Positions 1 through 8,739 are shown, numbered from the stretch's first letter. The stretch is 64,000 nucleotides of DNA from Haoranjiania flava (GCF_025631005.1 NZ_JAOTPL010000009.1:62001-126000), one strand, 5' to 3'. Notes: generated by a model not told the origin, from the letters alone. Program-made: numbers and translations.

Positions 1-199
1 TTGTAATTTAATTCTTATTCTCTGAGACATAATCTTACCCAATTTTTTAATTTGGGATTGCAAAGGTACATTCTTATTTTATTTTTCCAAATTAAATTGA
101 AATTTTTTTAAGTCAATTACTGAATATAAGTTAATTTCTTGGCATAGTTTTAGTATATTTTTATTTGAATCATTGTTTAAACTTAAAATTTCATATTCT

Positions 200-424
200 A
201 TGACTAAACTAACACACACAGTTCTTGCAACAGTAGGAATGTTCTTTGCAAGCTTAATGACAACTTTTGCCCAGGAAACATCTAAACTGGATGTAGACGT
301 AGATCTGGGTGGCGCTAAATCCGACGTATGGTACTCCCAAACCTGGGTATGGATCGTTGGCGGATTAGTTTTTATCCTCTTATTAGTGGCACTGTTAAGA
401 GGCGGAAACAGCAACAAAGCCTAA
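200..424 (+). CDS. small exported single-pass membrane protein
   Basis: A 74-residue protein of unknown function. An N-terminal signal-like hydrophobic stretch (about residues 7-24, ending FAQ) suggests export. A short acidic segment follows (LDVDVDLGG), then a strong C-terminal membrane helix (about 49-66, beginning WVWIVGGLVF) and a short polar tail. An in-frame ATG at 173 would add nine residues before the signal sequence, so I prefer the ATG at 200. The gene stands alone and is closed by a hairpin terminator 23 bp after its stop. The layout (signal, acidic linker, C-terminal anchor) is seen in small Bacteroidota envelope proteins, but no role can be assigned. Confidence 0.7.
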   Translation: MTKLTHTVLATVGMFFASLMTTFAQETSKLDVDVDLGGAKSDVWYSQTWVWIVGGLVFILLLVALLRGGNSNKA

Positions 425-447
425 ACCAAACCAAGTTTATATAATTG

Positions 448-473
448 GCCGCTCATACTGAGTGGCTTTTTTT
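448..473 (+). terminator. Rho-independent terminator
   Basis: GCCGCTCA-TAC-TGAGTGGC forms an 8-bp stem with one G-T pair and is followed by seven T. It ends the small membrane protein gene just upstream. Confidence 0.85.
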
Positions 474-817
474 ATGTGGCTCTCCCAAAGAATTCACAAG
501 GCTGTGGCAACTAAACATCTATCGGCTTTAAGAAGTATGATACTATCAAAAACACAATACCTTTTGCTTCTAAGCTACGGAGTTTTGCAAACACACACTT
601 CTGTTTCGGCTTGCAGCAAGAACGAAGCATTGTGCTGACGTGTACAATACTTTTTGTTTGTGTAAAACTTTGCCTTTGCGTTACAAATGTAATCGCAAGT
701 TATACTTTACATTTATTGTTTCTAAGCAGCTCCATTGGATCAGGAAGAAATTGTATCATTTTCAATATAAAGGGGCAGGTACTATATTATTTCCGGAAAC
801 AACCCTTCCCTATGCAA
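474..817. other. intergenic stretch, no gene supported
   Basis: About 340 bp between two terminators. Short open frames exist on the plus strand (for example from 611 and 640), but they are Cys- and Leu-rich, overlap each other, and resemble no known protein. I see no gene or RNA here. Confidence 0.5.
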
Positions 818-845
818 CAAAAACTGCCACGGTTTCCCGGGCAGT
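818..845 (-). terminator. Rho-independent terminator of the DUF937-OmpA gene
   Basis: On the minus strand ACTGCC...GGCAGT closes an 11-nt loop and is followed by TTTTTG. It lies 60 bp past the stop of the minus-strand gene that ends at 905. Confidence 0.65.
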
Positions 846-904
846 CGTTTAAAAAATAGAAATAAGTGTTTTAGTTGTTAAGTGTTTTTACGGATTTCTA
901 TTTA

Positions 905-2173
905 TTATTTTACAAACCTGATAGCGGTTTTGCGGTCAACTTCTCTTGCCTGGTCGTCAGCGGTTTCAGGCACTGTAGCAAATTTTTCGCCATAGCCTTC
1001 TGCGCCTGTGATCTGTGTGCCTGCTGCAGCAAGTGCGTTTTTAATGGCATTAGCGCGCTCCTGGGACAATTTTAAATTAGCCGCATCATTGCCTTTTTTA
1101 TCGGTATATGCACCCACTTTTACTTTTGCGTCAGGAAAATCTTTCAGTATAGCTACAAGGTTATCAAACTGTACCTGCGATTCAGGAGTAAGTTTTGAGG
1201 TACCGAATTCAAAATTAATGTTATCAAAATTAAACCACCTGTTTTTGAGCTGTTCTTCTGTTGCGCTGGCGTATTCAGGCGATTTCAGGAAGGTAACCAC
1301 CTGATCTTCTATACCGCCTTTATATGCCTGCACTGTCTGTCCGCTGGGAAGGGTAACCACCAAAGGTTCCCTGGAAGTCGTGGTTAGTGCTGGTCTAGCA
1401 GCTATTGTATCTGCTGCGGTTACAGTGGTTGAGTCTATTGCAGTGGTTACTTCATCATGAGTTTTATTGCACTGCTTTAACAGGAACAACAATAGCGCTA
1501 CTGCTACCAGCGCCAGGAGCAAGGGTATTAAAAACTTGTTACCGCTTTTCTTATCCTCCGGTTCATGCCGGTTGTAGTCGGCTGCCGGCTCTTGCTGAAC
1601 GGGAGTATGTTCTGTGCCTCCCGTTACGCTTGCATCCACATTTGTCAACAATGAGGTAAGCCCCAGCGATGGGGGAATAGCGCTTAAGAATGAAGATTCA
1701 TTATTTTTAAAGAAGTCTGTTATTGAACTTACGGTAGATCCGTTCTCAACAGCATCTCTGCCTACACTTCCCAAAGAAGCTATGGAAGAAGCTTCAAAAA
1801 GATCTCTTGTGGATGAAGGCTTTATGCCTGCATAGGAAGATATTTTTTCTACAATGCTGTGAAAGCCGTTGCCAAAGAGGTTTCTCACGAATGTACCGGC
1901 CTGTGTAGCAGATGAGTTTTGGTTGCTTCCGAATACATTGTTTAAATTATTAAGGCTGCCGTTTGTAAAAATATTTTTGGCCAGGCTGAATACCGTTGAC
2001 ATGAATGAAGCATCTGTGTTGGCTTTGCGGCTTACGCCCGCAAAAATAGCCGGCACAATGGCTCCCAATGCTTTAGTGATGCCGTCGCTGCTCTCATTTA
2101 ACTTGGTGGAAGCATCCTGAGAAAAAGCATCTCCCAAATAACTTTTTGCCAGCTCCAGGATAGTGTTATTCAT
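905..2173 (-). CDS. DUF937 / OmpA-like fusion, membrane anchored
   Basis: 422 residues. The N-terminal ~190 residues look like a DUF937 (YidB-like) helical domain, with Ala/Gly-rich repeats such as ITKALGAIVPAIFAG. A single membrane helix lies at about 214-232 (FLIPLLLALVAVALLLFLL), then a Thr-rich linker, then an OmpA C-terminal peptidoglycan-binding domain at about 315-422 (INFEFGTSKLTPES, VGAYTDKKGN, LSQERANAIKNAL, end VDRKTAIRFVK). No signal peptide precedes DUF937, so that part should be cytoplasmic and the OmpA part periplasmic, tying the membrane to the cell wall. Monocistronic. Domain calls are confident; the role is not known. Confidence 0.85.
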   Translation of the reverse strand: MNNTILELAKSYLGDAFSQDASTKLNESSDGITKALGAIVPAIFAGVSRKANTDASFMSTVFSLAKNIFTNGSLNNLNNVFGSNQNSSATQAGTFVRNLFGNGFHSIVEKISSYAGIKPSSTRDLFEASSIASLGSVGRDAVENGSTVSSITDFFKNNESSFLSAIPPSLGLTSLLTNVDASVTGGTEHTPVQQEPAADYNRHEPEDKKSGNKFLIPLLLALVAVALLLFLLKQCNKTHDEVTTAIDSTTVTAADTIAARPALTTTSREPLVVTLPSGQTVQAYKGGIEDQVVTFLKSPEYASATEEQLKNRWFNFDNINFEFGTSKLTPESQVQFDNLVAILKDFPDAKVKVGAYTDKKGNDAANLKLSQERANAIKNALAAAGTQITGAEGYGEKFATVPETADDQAREVDRKTAIRFVK

Positions 2174-2295
2174 AAAAAAAGTTTTAATTTTATTTATAAA
2201 GCTCAGATAAAATTGTAATAATTAGATTTTGATTGTAAACACACAAATCCCGCGCCAAACTGCAATAAATCAGCTTTTATCTATTATTTGTAAAC

Positions 2296-2323
2296 TAAAA
2301 AGCCCGTTCTTTGGAGGAACGGG
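2296..2323 (-). terminator. terminator of the BlaI/M56 operon
   Basis: Minus strand: CCCGTTC, 7-nt loop, GAACGGG, then CTTTTTAG. It lies about 40 bp beyond the stop of the M56 gene. Confidence 0.8.
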
Positions 2324-2364
2324 TGCCTAAAATAAATGTATACGATACCAACAGTAAGATTTAT

Positions 2365-4257
2365 CTATGAATTGGTATAGACCGTGGTAGACCCGGACTC
2401 ATCTACAACCCAAACAATTTCTATTTTTTTTCTTGAAATAACAGTTACACCATTTTGTCTGGCAGGATTCCACTTTCCGCTTTTGCTGACCGTGCTGGCG
2501 GCTGCAGCGGCGGTTCCATACCCGGGATTATTTAAAGCTTTCACCTCAGATATATTACCTTCCTTATCTACCCTGAAAGAAACAGTAACTTTATATCTAC
2601 CGGCAGGCCCTTTGTTATTGGTGATCACGTTATGATCCAGGTTCCTGTTTATAAACTGGCTCCAGCTTCCCGGGTAGCTCGCAGGCTGCTGAACGCTTGT
2701 AAATTCCTTATCGTATTTCTCTTCTTTTTTAATTGCAGCTGGCGCAGTATCTTCTTTCTGTTTATCTTTCAATAATACTATCACAACACCGTTTATAGCT
2801 GCTTCACCGTAAAGTTTGGTAGCTTCTTCACCTTTTATAATATTGATAGCCTGTATGTTGTCTTTATCAATTTTTTCCAAGGTTTCACCTTTTTCTAAAG
2901 GCTTACCGTCTACTATATATAATGGGTCGCCTTTTACGTTCTTAAGCTTAATCCTGGGCGAGCCGTTGTCGGCTGATGTTTCTCCCTCTTTTCTTATGTC
3001 AATTGCAGCTCGTTCCTTGGTCGTTATTATTAAAACGCCGTTTTTGCCTTTTTGCCCGTATGCTTTTGCAGCAGCTTCGTCTTTTAAAACATTAATAGAT
3101 TCTATGTTGTTCGGATTTATTTTACCCAAATCCGTGTTTTGTTCCAAGGGCTTTCCATCCACAATAATTAAAGCTTTTGTAATTGAGCTGTCGTTGGGTG
3201 AAATAGTTAATGGCCCATCTCCGCTTACTGTGGCAAATGGCTTTCCATTTTCAAGTACTTTTACTTCCCCTTTTGTCATTATCACTACTCCTTTCCCCTT
3301 TCCTTTCAGGGGAGGCAGTGTGTCCTGTGTAGTACTTTGCGCCATGGCCAGCTGGTTTTCCAGTTCTTTAATTGTTTCTCTGGCTTCTGCTTTTTGCACG
3401 TTGAGCCCGATGGCAAATGCTATGCAGCCCAGCAGTGGCAATGCCAGCAATCTGCGTGTATAACTGTACTTGGTTTTTTGATTATTTGTAAGCATGTGTA
3501 GTCTTTTTTTAATGGATGAATAAAAAATTGCCTGGCCGGGACTATACGAAAAACTACTTACCTGCGAACGCAGCAGCATGGCCGCAAAAGCGCGTCCGTC
3601 TTTGCTTGCAATGGCTTGCTCATCTGCTATGTATTCGTGGATAAGTGTTATCTCTTTCTCGATTAAATAGAATATGGGATTAAACCAGCACACTGCTTTT
3701 ACCGTTTGTAAAAACACGCGGTCCCAGGAATGGTGCTGGCGGATGTGCGCCATCTCGTGCCGCATGATCTGCCTGCCGGCCTCTTCTTCTAGAGAAATAT
3801 CTTCGCGCCAGAACAAATTCCTGAAAAATGAAAACGGCGCTTCAGGAAGATCGGTTGTCACAATAGTAATATCTGCCACCTGTTGAGTCCGGTATCGTTT
3901 TTTTAAATGATAAATCCTGGCAATCCTTATCATTACTAACAACAGCAATACTGCAGAGATAGACACAACAGCATAATATGCCAATGATTCCCAGGAAATA
4001 GTTGGGCGGGTTGTAACAAGTATCATTTCTCCTGCCGGCTGGCTGGCATACAACCACCCTACCAGCCTGCTTATGCGCTCATTATCGCCCTGTATAAACA
4101 CATCTATTCTCAACAGCGGTATGAGAAAGCTGGCAACCACGGCAAACAATAAATAAAAGCGGTTGTAAGGATGAAATTTCCTGTTGCGCAAAAACAATAC
4201 GTAATAAAGGTATAGTATGCCGGAGCATAAGATTACCTTGATGATATAGGCAACCAT
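2365..4257 (-). CDS. BlaR1-like M56 metallopeptidase with plug-like repeats and TonB C-terminus
   Basis: 630 residues. Membrane helices at about 2-22, 33-50 and 92-112 surround an M56 protease domain whose zinc motif is HEMAH (167-171, in RHEMAHIRQHHSWD). A further helix lies near 268-285. The exported part holds two similar SusC-plug-like units (each with VDGKPLE, then NIESINVLKDE or NIQAINIIKGE, then NGVLIITT or NGVVIVLL), and a TonB C-terminal domain at about 535-625. In BlaR1/MecR1 relatives an outside signal triggers the inner protease, which leads to loss of the BlaI-type repressor encoded 24 bp upstream. The plug-like units may be the sensing part. The substrate and signal are unknown; beta-lactam sensing is not shown. 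Confidence 0.88.
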   Translation of the reverse strand: MVAYIIKVILCSGILYLYYVLFLRNRKFHPYNRFYLLFAVVASFLIPLLRIDVFIQGDNERISRLVGWLYASQPAGEMILVTTRPTISWESLAYYAVVSISAVLLLLVMIRIARIYHLKKRYRTQQVADITIVTTDLPEAPFSFFRNLFWREDISLEEEAGRQIMRHEMAHIRQHHSWDRVFLQTVKAVCWFNPIFYLIEKEITLIHEYIADEQAIASKDGRAFAAMLLRSQVSSFSYSPGQAIFYSSIKKRLHMLTNNQKTKYSYTRRLLALPLLGCIAFAIGLNVQKAEARETIKELENQLAMAQSTTQDTLPPLKGKGKGVVIMTKGEVKVLENGKPFATVSGDGPLTISPNDSSITKALIIVDGKPLEQNTDLGKINPNNIESINVLKDEAAAKAYGQKGKNGVLIITTKERAAIDIRKEGETSADNGSPRIKLKNVKGDPLYIVDGKPLEKGETLEKIDKDNIQAINIIKGEEATKLYGEAAINGVVIVLLKDKQKEDTAPAAIKKEEKYDKEFTSVQQPASYPGSWSQFINRNLDHNVITNNKGPAGRYKVTVSFRVDKEGNISEVKALNNPGYGTAAAAASTVSKSGKWNPARQNGVTVISRKKIEIVWVVDESGSTTVYTNS

Positions 4258-4281
4258 AACCTGAATTATTAAAGTGATGTA

Positions 4282-4662
4282 CTATTTTTTCTTCAACTCT
4301 TTCAGCAGCAATTCCAGGTCCTGTATGCTTAGCTTATCTTCTTCCACCAGGAAGGAGACTGCCTGCTTATACGAGCCGCTGAAATAGTTCTTAACCAACC
4401 CGCTCAAAGATCTTTTTGAATAAGCATCTTTGCTAATGGCCGGCACGTACTTGTGGATTCGCCCGATCACCTCTACTTCTACAAAACCTTTATCTACCAT
4501 TATCTTTAAAAAAGTAGCCACCGTATTCTGGTGGGGCTTTGGCTCCGGCAATGCATCCATTACCTCGCGGAGGTAGGCGCCATTTAAATCCCAAAGAATA
4601 TGCATAAGCTGCTCTTCTGCCCTCGTAAGGGTTTTTTTCTCCTGTTGTTTTTTTGCAGACAT
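4282..4662 (-). CDS. BlaI/MecI/CopY-family transcriptional repressor
   Basis: 126 residues from the ATG at 4662. A winged-helix DNA-binding domain fills the first ~75 residues (LTRAEEQLMHILWDLNGAYL, HQNTVATFLKIMVDKGFVEV, GRIHKYVPAIS). A helical dimerisation tail follows. An ATG 18 bp upstream (4680) lies before the likely transcription start, because the -7 box is at 4683-4690, so I chose the inner ATG. It forms an operon with the M56 protease gene downstream, the usual repressor-sensor pairing. Autoregulation is likely: an inverted repeat brackets its promoter. Confidence 0.9.
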   Translation of the reverse strand: MSAKKQQEKKTLTRAEEQLMHILWDLNGAYLREVMDALPEPKPHQNTVATFLKIMVDKGFVEVEVIGRIHKYVPAISKDAYSKRSLSGLVKNYFSGSYKQAVSFLVEEDKLSIQDLELLLKELKKK

Positions 4663-4668
4663 AATTTG

Positions 4669-4713
4669 AGTTTTAGTCAATACAAACCTACAACTAAAAC
4701 TTTAAATAAACAA
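4669..4713 (-). promoter_or_regulatory. promoter with overlapping BlaI-type operator candidate
   Basis: On the minus strand a TTG (4711-4713) lies 20 nt before TAGGTTTG (4683-4690), which fits the Bacteroidota -33/-7 pattern. The -7 box is bracketed by perfect 9-bp arms ACTAAAACT (4693-4701) and AGTTTTAGT (4669-4677). A related TTTTAGTTTT lies at about 4720-4729. The palindrome is a natural binding site for the dimeric repressor encoded next to it; binding itself is inferred. Confidence 0.65.
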
Positions 4714-4770
4714 CTATTATTTTAGTTTTTTTGCAACTATTTTTTCCTGGTCTTATTTTAGAAGGAAGAA

Positions 4771-5301
4771 TTAATAATATGGAGATATTAAAATATAAAT
4801 AAGCGGTCCGGTAACGGCTACATACAACCATAGCGGAAAGGTGTAACGCGCTATTTTCCTATGCTTGTCATATTCTCCTGTGAGGCCGCGGTATGCTGTA
4901 AATAATATAAACGGGAGAATAAGGCCTGCCAGAATAATATGCGTAATGAGAATAAAATAATAAATATAGCGGATCATTCCTTTTGCCCCAAAACTTGTAT
5001 CGCCCGCCCACATGTGGTGGCAGATATATGACACCAGGAACAATACGGAGAAAATAATTGCGAACAACATGAGTTTTTTGTGTAAGAGATACCTTCTTTG
5101 TTTCGCGGCAAGGAAACCCAGCATCAGCAGCAGTGCCACACATGAATTGATCACTGCATTGATGAGTGCAAAAATATGTACGTCAAAGCTGAAGGGGTAA
5201 GGTACCTGTACCACATGGCGGTCGAGCGCAACAATGGCTATAAAAATTACGAGAGAAACTATGCCAATAATCATCCTGGCCGCCTTATCGTTTTTTTGCA
5301 T
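4771..5301 (-). CDS. DUF420 family membrane protein
   Basis: 176 residues with five predicted membrane helices. Conserved histidines sit at or near helix ends (FDVHIFALINA, LLHKKLM, YICHHMW, LITHIILAG, DKHRKIARYTFPLWLYVAVTG), the pattern of the DUF420 family. The Staphylococcus member CtaM is needed for a working haem-copper oxidase, so a role in cytochrome oxidase maturation is possible. No oxidase genes are within view. It lies upstream of the blaI-like gene, 90 bp before its promoter region, and may be cotranscribed with purF (26-bp gap). Confidence 0.8.
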   Translation of the reverse strand: MQKNDKAARMIIGIVSLVIFIAIVALDRHVVQVPYPFSFDVHIFALINAVINSCVALLLMLGFLAAKQRRYLLHKKLMLFAIIFSVLFLVSYICHHMWAGDTSFGAKGMIRYIYYFILITHIILAGLILPFILFTAYRGLTGEYDKHRKIARYTFPLWLYVAVTGPLIYILISPYY

Positions 5302-5327
5302 ATACGAATATTAAATCTTTTACAAGG

Positions 5328-7175
5328 CTAATATGCTCTTGTTTCTATACCTTCCATAAAATTAATGAATGCCTTATTTACTACCCTGTTGCCGCCCGGC
5401 GTTGGATAGTTGCCGGTAAAATACCAGTCGCCTGTATTGGTAGGGCAACTGTTGTGCAGGTCTTCAATGGTCTGGAAGATCACTTCCACCGGTATATCAA
5501 TATCTTCTGCGGTAATGAGTTGCGCTATTTTTGCGGATATCTCATGAGCCGTAAATGGTTTGTAAAATTGTTTCACAACATTTTTGGTGTGCAACTGGTC
5601 AAACTGTTCCAGCGCTTTGCATTCCTGGTAAATGTCGCGCACGGACTGTTGCATACCCCTGTCGTTGTAAAGCTCAAGTGCAGCTCGAAATGCTATAAAA
5701 TCGCCCATGCGGCTCATGTCTATGCCGTAACAATCGGGGTAGCGTATCTGCGGCGCAGAAGAAACTATAATGATTTTTTTAGGCTTCAGCCTGGAAAGCA
5801 TCCTGATGATGCTTTCTTTTAAAGTGGTGCCACGCACTATAGAATCATCAATTACTACCAACGTATCAGTGCCGGGACGCACGGTACCATAGGTAATATC
5901 GTAAACGTGCTGCACCATTTCATTCCTGCCGGAATCAGCGGTAATAAAGGTGCGCATCTTCACATCCTTGATGGCAATTTTCTCCTGGCGGATCTTCCTG
6001 TTCACCATTTCTTCCAGCTTTTCCCTGGTAAAATCTTTCTCCCAACTCAGGATGCGCTCAACTTTTATTTTATTTAAATAGTCTTCCATACCTTTTACCA
6101 AACCATAGTAGGCTACTTCTGCAGTATTGGGTATGTAAGAAAAAATGGTATTTCTAAGATCGTAGTTGATAGCTTCCAGCACAGTCTGGCTAAGGTGGTA
6201 GCCAAGCGCTATTCTTTCCCTGTATATTTTTTCATCACCTCCACGGCTGAAATAAATACGTTCAAAGCTGCAGGCGCGTTTTTCCATTTCGGGCAGTACG
6301 CGAGCTACTTTAAAATCACCCTGCGGATCTACAATCAATGCATGACCGGCCGGTAAAGGTTTCACGCGGTCTTCTCCTATATTAAAAGTGGTACGTATAG
6401 ATGCGCGCTCGCTGGCTGCTACAATCACTTCATCATCTGTATAATAATAAGCTGGCCGAATGCCGTTGCCGTCTCTCAACACAAAACCGGAACCGTTGCC
6501 AACCAGCCCGCCTACCGTAAAACCACCGTCGAATTTAGCTGCCGCATTTTCCAGCACTTTCTGCAAGCTGGGGTTGCCGTTGGTGTTGTCGCTTTCCATA
6601 GCCAGGTAATGGTATATCACTTCCATCATGGCAGCGAGATCGCTTTGGCGCTGAAACTCTCCCATGCTCAGGTCTACAGAATTAAAAAGCTCTTCGGTAT
6701 TTACCAGATTGAAATTACCGGCAAGTGTAAGGTTCTTGCTTTTTTCCAGGCTGCGTTTCAGGAAAGGGTGGCAGAACTCTACATTGTTTTTTCCCTGCGT
6801 GCCATAGCGCAAGTGGCCAAGCATCAATTCGCCTAAAGCAGGTAAATGCGCCTTAATAAACTCTGGGTGCTGTTGAATATCCGGCTGGTGTGCTTCCAGC
6901 TCCTTGATCTCAGCGCCAATTTTGCCGAAGATGTCGGCAATCGGTTGTGTGGAATTGCTCCGGGAACGCATCATATAGGGCGTGCTGGAAGATGTATCTA
7001 ACTTCACCGATGCCATGCCTGCGCCGTCCTGCCCGCGGTTGTGCTGCTTTTCCATCAGCAGGTACAGTTTATTTAAACCGTACATCACAGTTCCGTATTT
7101 TTCAAGGTAATACGATAAGGGTTTTCTTAACCGGATAAATGCTAATCCGCACTCGTGTTTAATTTGGTCGCTCAT
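5328..7175 (-). CDS. purF: amidophosphoribosyltransferase
   Basis: 615 residues. It makes 5-phosphoribosylamine from PRPP and glutamine, the first step of purine synthesis. The N-terminal class II glutamine amidotransferase domain has its Cys at residue 9 (KHECGLAFIRL), so a short propeptide must be removed. Family motifs KQHNRGQDGAG and LGHLRYGT follow. The phosphoribosyltransferase half contains the PRPP loop VVIDDSIVRGTT. It is longer than the ~500-residue E. coli enzyme, as expected for the Bacteroidota form. A -7 box lies 20 bp upstream of the start. Confidence 0.93.
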   Translation of the reverse strand: MSDQIKHECGLAFIRLRKPLSYYLEKYGTVMYGLNKLYLLMEKQHNRGQDGAGMASVKLDTSSSTPYMMRSRSNSTQPIADIFGKIGAEIKELEAHQPDIQQHPEFIKAHLPALGELMLGHLRYGTQGKNNVEFCHPFLKRSLEKSKNLTLAGNFNLVNTEELFNSVDLSMGEFQRQSDLAAMMEVIYHYLAMESDNTNGNPSLQKVLENAAAKFDGGFTVGGLVGNGSGFVLRDGNGIRPAYYYTDDEVIVAASERASIRTTFNIGEDRVKPLPAGHALIVDPQGDFKVARVLPEMEKRACSFERIYFSRGGDEKIYRERIALGYHLSQTVLEAINYDLRNTIFSYIPNTAEVAYYGLVKGMEDYLNKIKVERILSWEKDFTREKLEEMVNRKIRQEKIAIKDVKMRTFITADSGRNEMVQHVYDITYGTVRPGTDTLVVIDDSIVRGTTLKESIIRMLSRLKPKKIIIVSSAPQIRYPDCYGIDMSRMGDFIAFRAALELYNDRGMQQSVRDIYQECKALEQFDQLHTKNVVKQFYKPFTAHEISAKIAQLITAEDIDIPVEVIFQTIEDLHNSCPTNTGDWYFTGNYPTPGGNRVVNKAFINFMEGIETRAY

Positions 7176-7194
7176 TGAAACAGGAAAAAGAAAG

Positions 7195-7202
7195 CAAAGT
7201 TA
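7195..7202 (-). promoter_or_regulatory. -7 box for purF
   Basis: TAACTTTG on the minus strand matches TAnnTTTG, 19 nt before the purF start codon. No convincing TTTG -33 box was found at the usual distance. Confidence 0.5.
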
Positions 7203-7266
7203 CTAATGTTTATTAAAAAGAACAGATAAAATAATACATTGTAGCTCGCATATGGCTTTAAGACCA

Positions 7267-7298
7267 TTTGTACATCTTTTTATTTTCAGATACCTTTG
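7267..7298 (+). promoter_or_regulatory. promoter for rpiA and the HAD gene
   Basis: TTTG (7267-7270), 20-nt spacer, TACCTTTG (7291-7298): an exact Bacteroidota-type promoter. The expected transcript start near 7305 rules out the in-frame ATG at 7252 and supports the rpiA start at 7318. Confidence 0.8.
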
Positions 7299-7317
7299 CC
7301 ATTCAAAAAAATCAAGA

Positions 7318-7995
7318 ATGGATCCTAAACAACTGGCCGGAGAGCAGGCAGCAGCTTATGTAGAAAATAATATGGTGATAGGGCTCGGCACAGGTTCAAC
7401 CGCCTGCTGGGCAATAAAAAAAATAGGTGAAAGGATAGCAAATGAAGGCTTACAACTCACCTGTACAGCCACTTCCATACAATCGGAGAAGCTGGCCGAA
7501 CAGTTTCATATTCCTCTTACAGACATCGCGCAGGTAAGCAGCATAGACATCACCATTGACGGCGCCGATGAAATAGACCGGCAACTCGATATGATCAAAG
7601 GAGGCGGCGGCGCATTGTTGCGCGAGAAGATCATTGCCAACATCACTAAATATTACATTATTGTAGCCGATGAAAGCAAGTATGTGGCACAATTAGGCGC
7701 GTTTGGCATACCAGTGGAAGTAGTGCCGTTTGGCTGGCAAAGAACAGCAGAACATCTCGAAAAGTTAGGCGCGAAGCCAACCTTGCGCAAAAAAGAACAG
7801 GAAACTTTCATAACGGATAACGGCAACTATATTCTTGATTGTGATTTTGGCTTGATCAATGATGCCGCATCGCTGGAAACCTCTATCCACAATATACCGG
7901 GCGTGGTTGTATGCGGGTTGTTCATCAGCAGGGCCCACAAACTTATTTTAGGAAAAAAAGACGGATCTACAGAAGAAATAACAACAAAGCGATAA
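7318..7995 (+). CDS. rpiA: ribose-5-phosphate isomerase A
   Basis: 225 residues. It interconverts ribose 5-phosphate and ribulose 5-phosphate in the pentose phosphate pathway. Motifs in order: GLGTGSTACWAIKKIGE (phosphate-binding loop), TSIQSEKLAEQ, DITIDGADEID, KGGGGALLREKI and the C-terminal NIPGVVVCGLFI. Length is normal. The start was chosen because the promoter lies at 7267-7298. It is followed after 2 bp by a HAD phosphatase gene and faces purF, which uses PRPP made from ribose 5-phosphate. Confidence 0.93.
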   Translation: MDPKQLAGEQAAAYVENNMVIGLGTGSTACWAIKKIGERIANEGLQLTCTATSIQSEKLAEQFHIPLTDIAQVSSIDITIDGADEIDRQLDMIKGGGGALLREKIIANITKYYIIVADESKYVAQLGAFGIPVEVVPFGWQRTAEHLEKLGAKPTLRKKEQETFITDNGNYILDCDFGLINDAASLETSIHNIPGVVVCGLFISRAHKLILGKKDGSTEEITTKR

Positions 7996-7997
7996 TT

Positions 7998-8651
7998 ATG
8001 AAGGCTTTTATTTTTGATATGAACGGAACCATGATCGATGATATGCACTATCATGCCGATGCGTGGTACAAGGTTTTTCAATCGCTCGGATGCACCAAAA
8101 CCGCGGAAGAAAGCAAACTGCATATTTACGGCAAAGCAGCAGAGATATTTGAAAGAATGCTGGGCGAAGGGCATGGCTTCAGCGAGGAAGAAATGGAAGC
8201 TATTTCCAGGAAAAAAGAAATACAATATCAAAAAGATTTTTTGCCTGACCTGAAATTGATCAGAGGCCTGGACAATTTTCTTGAAAATGCGCACCTGAAA
8301 AAAATTCCCATGTCTATCGGCACGGCCGCGCCGCGATCAAACGTAGATTATGTATACACCAACCTGCCTGTAGAAAAATTTTTTTGCGGATACATCTGTG
8401 CAGACGAGGTGGAAAAAAGCAAACCCGATCCGGAAGTATTTCTAAAATGCGCCAAACTCATGCAGGTGGCGGCTGAAGATTGTATTGTTTTTGAAGACTC
8501 GCCTATGGGTATACGCGCTGCTGCCAATGCAGGCATGAAAGCAGTTGCCATTACTACGTTTCACCCGAAAGAAGATTTTGAAGACTACAACAATATTTTA
8601 TTGATAATAGATGATTTCGAAGATGAAAGATTGTCAGTATTATTAAAATAA
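7998..8651 (+). CDS. HAD-superfamily hydrolase, beta-phosphoglucomutase-like
   Basis: 217 residues. HAD core: motif I FDMNGTMIDD, a helical cap from about residue 15 to 90, motif II SIGTAAPRS, motif III lysine in KSKPDPEVF, and motif IV VFEDSPMGIRAAANAG. The nucleophile Asp is present (D8), but the second Asp of DxD, the usual acid/base, is Asn (DMN). It starts 2 bp after rpiA and shares its promoter, so a sugar phosphate substrate is likely. The exact substrate is unknown. The start at 7998 leaves no overlap with rpiA. Confidence 0.85.
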   Translation: MKAFIFDMNGTMIDDMHYHADAWYKVFQSLGCTKTAEESKLHIYGKAAEIFERMLGEGHGFSEEEMEAISRKKEIQYQKDFLPDLKLIRGLDNFLENAHLKKIPMSIGTAAPRSNVDYVYTNLPVEKFFCGYICADEVEKSKPDPEVFLKCAKLMQVAAEDCIVFEDSPMGIRAAANAGMKAVAITTFHPKEDFEDYNNILLIIDDFEDERLSVLLK

Positions 8652-8687
8652 TCTTTTAATATCGGTGAAGGCCACTTTTAAGAATTT

Positions 8688-8719
8688 TTTGTTAATTCGA
8701 AAAAATGATTACAATTTTG
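8688..8719 (+). promoter_or_regulatory. promoter of the 25-codon minigene
   Basis: TTTG (8688-8691), 20-nt spacer, CAATTTTG (8712-8719). It differs from TAnnTTTG at the first base only. It sits 20 bp before the ATG at 8740. Confidence 0.5.
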
Positions 8720-8739
8720 CATCTCTAAAGATTAGTAAC

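Noticed and set aside
611..859. Overlapping open frames of 70-82 codons on the plus strand
   Set aside because: No recognisable domain, two competing frames, and the frame runs across a terminator hairpin of the opposite gene.
2816..3463. 215-codon plus-strand frame opposite the M56 protease gene
   Set aside because: Antisense shadow of the plug-like repeats; the minus-strand protein is the real one.
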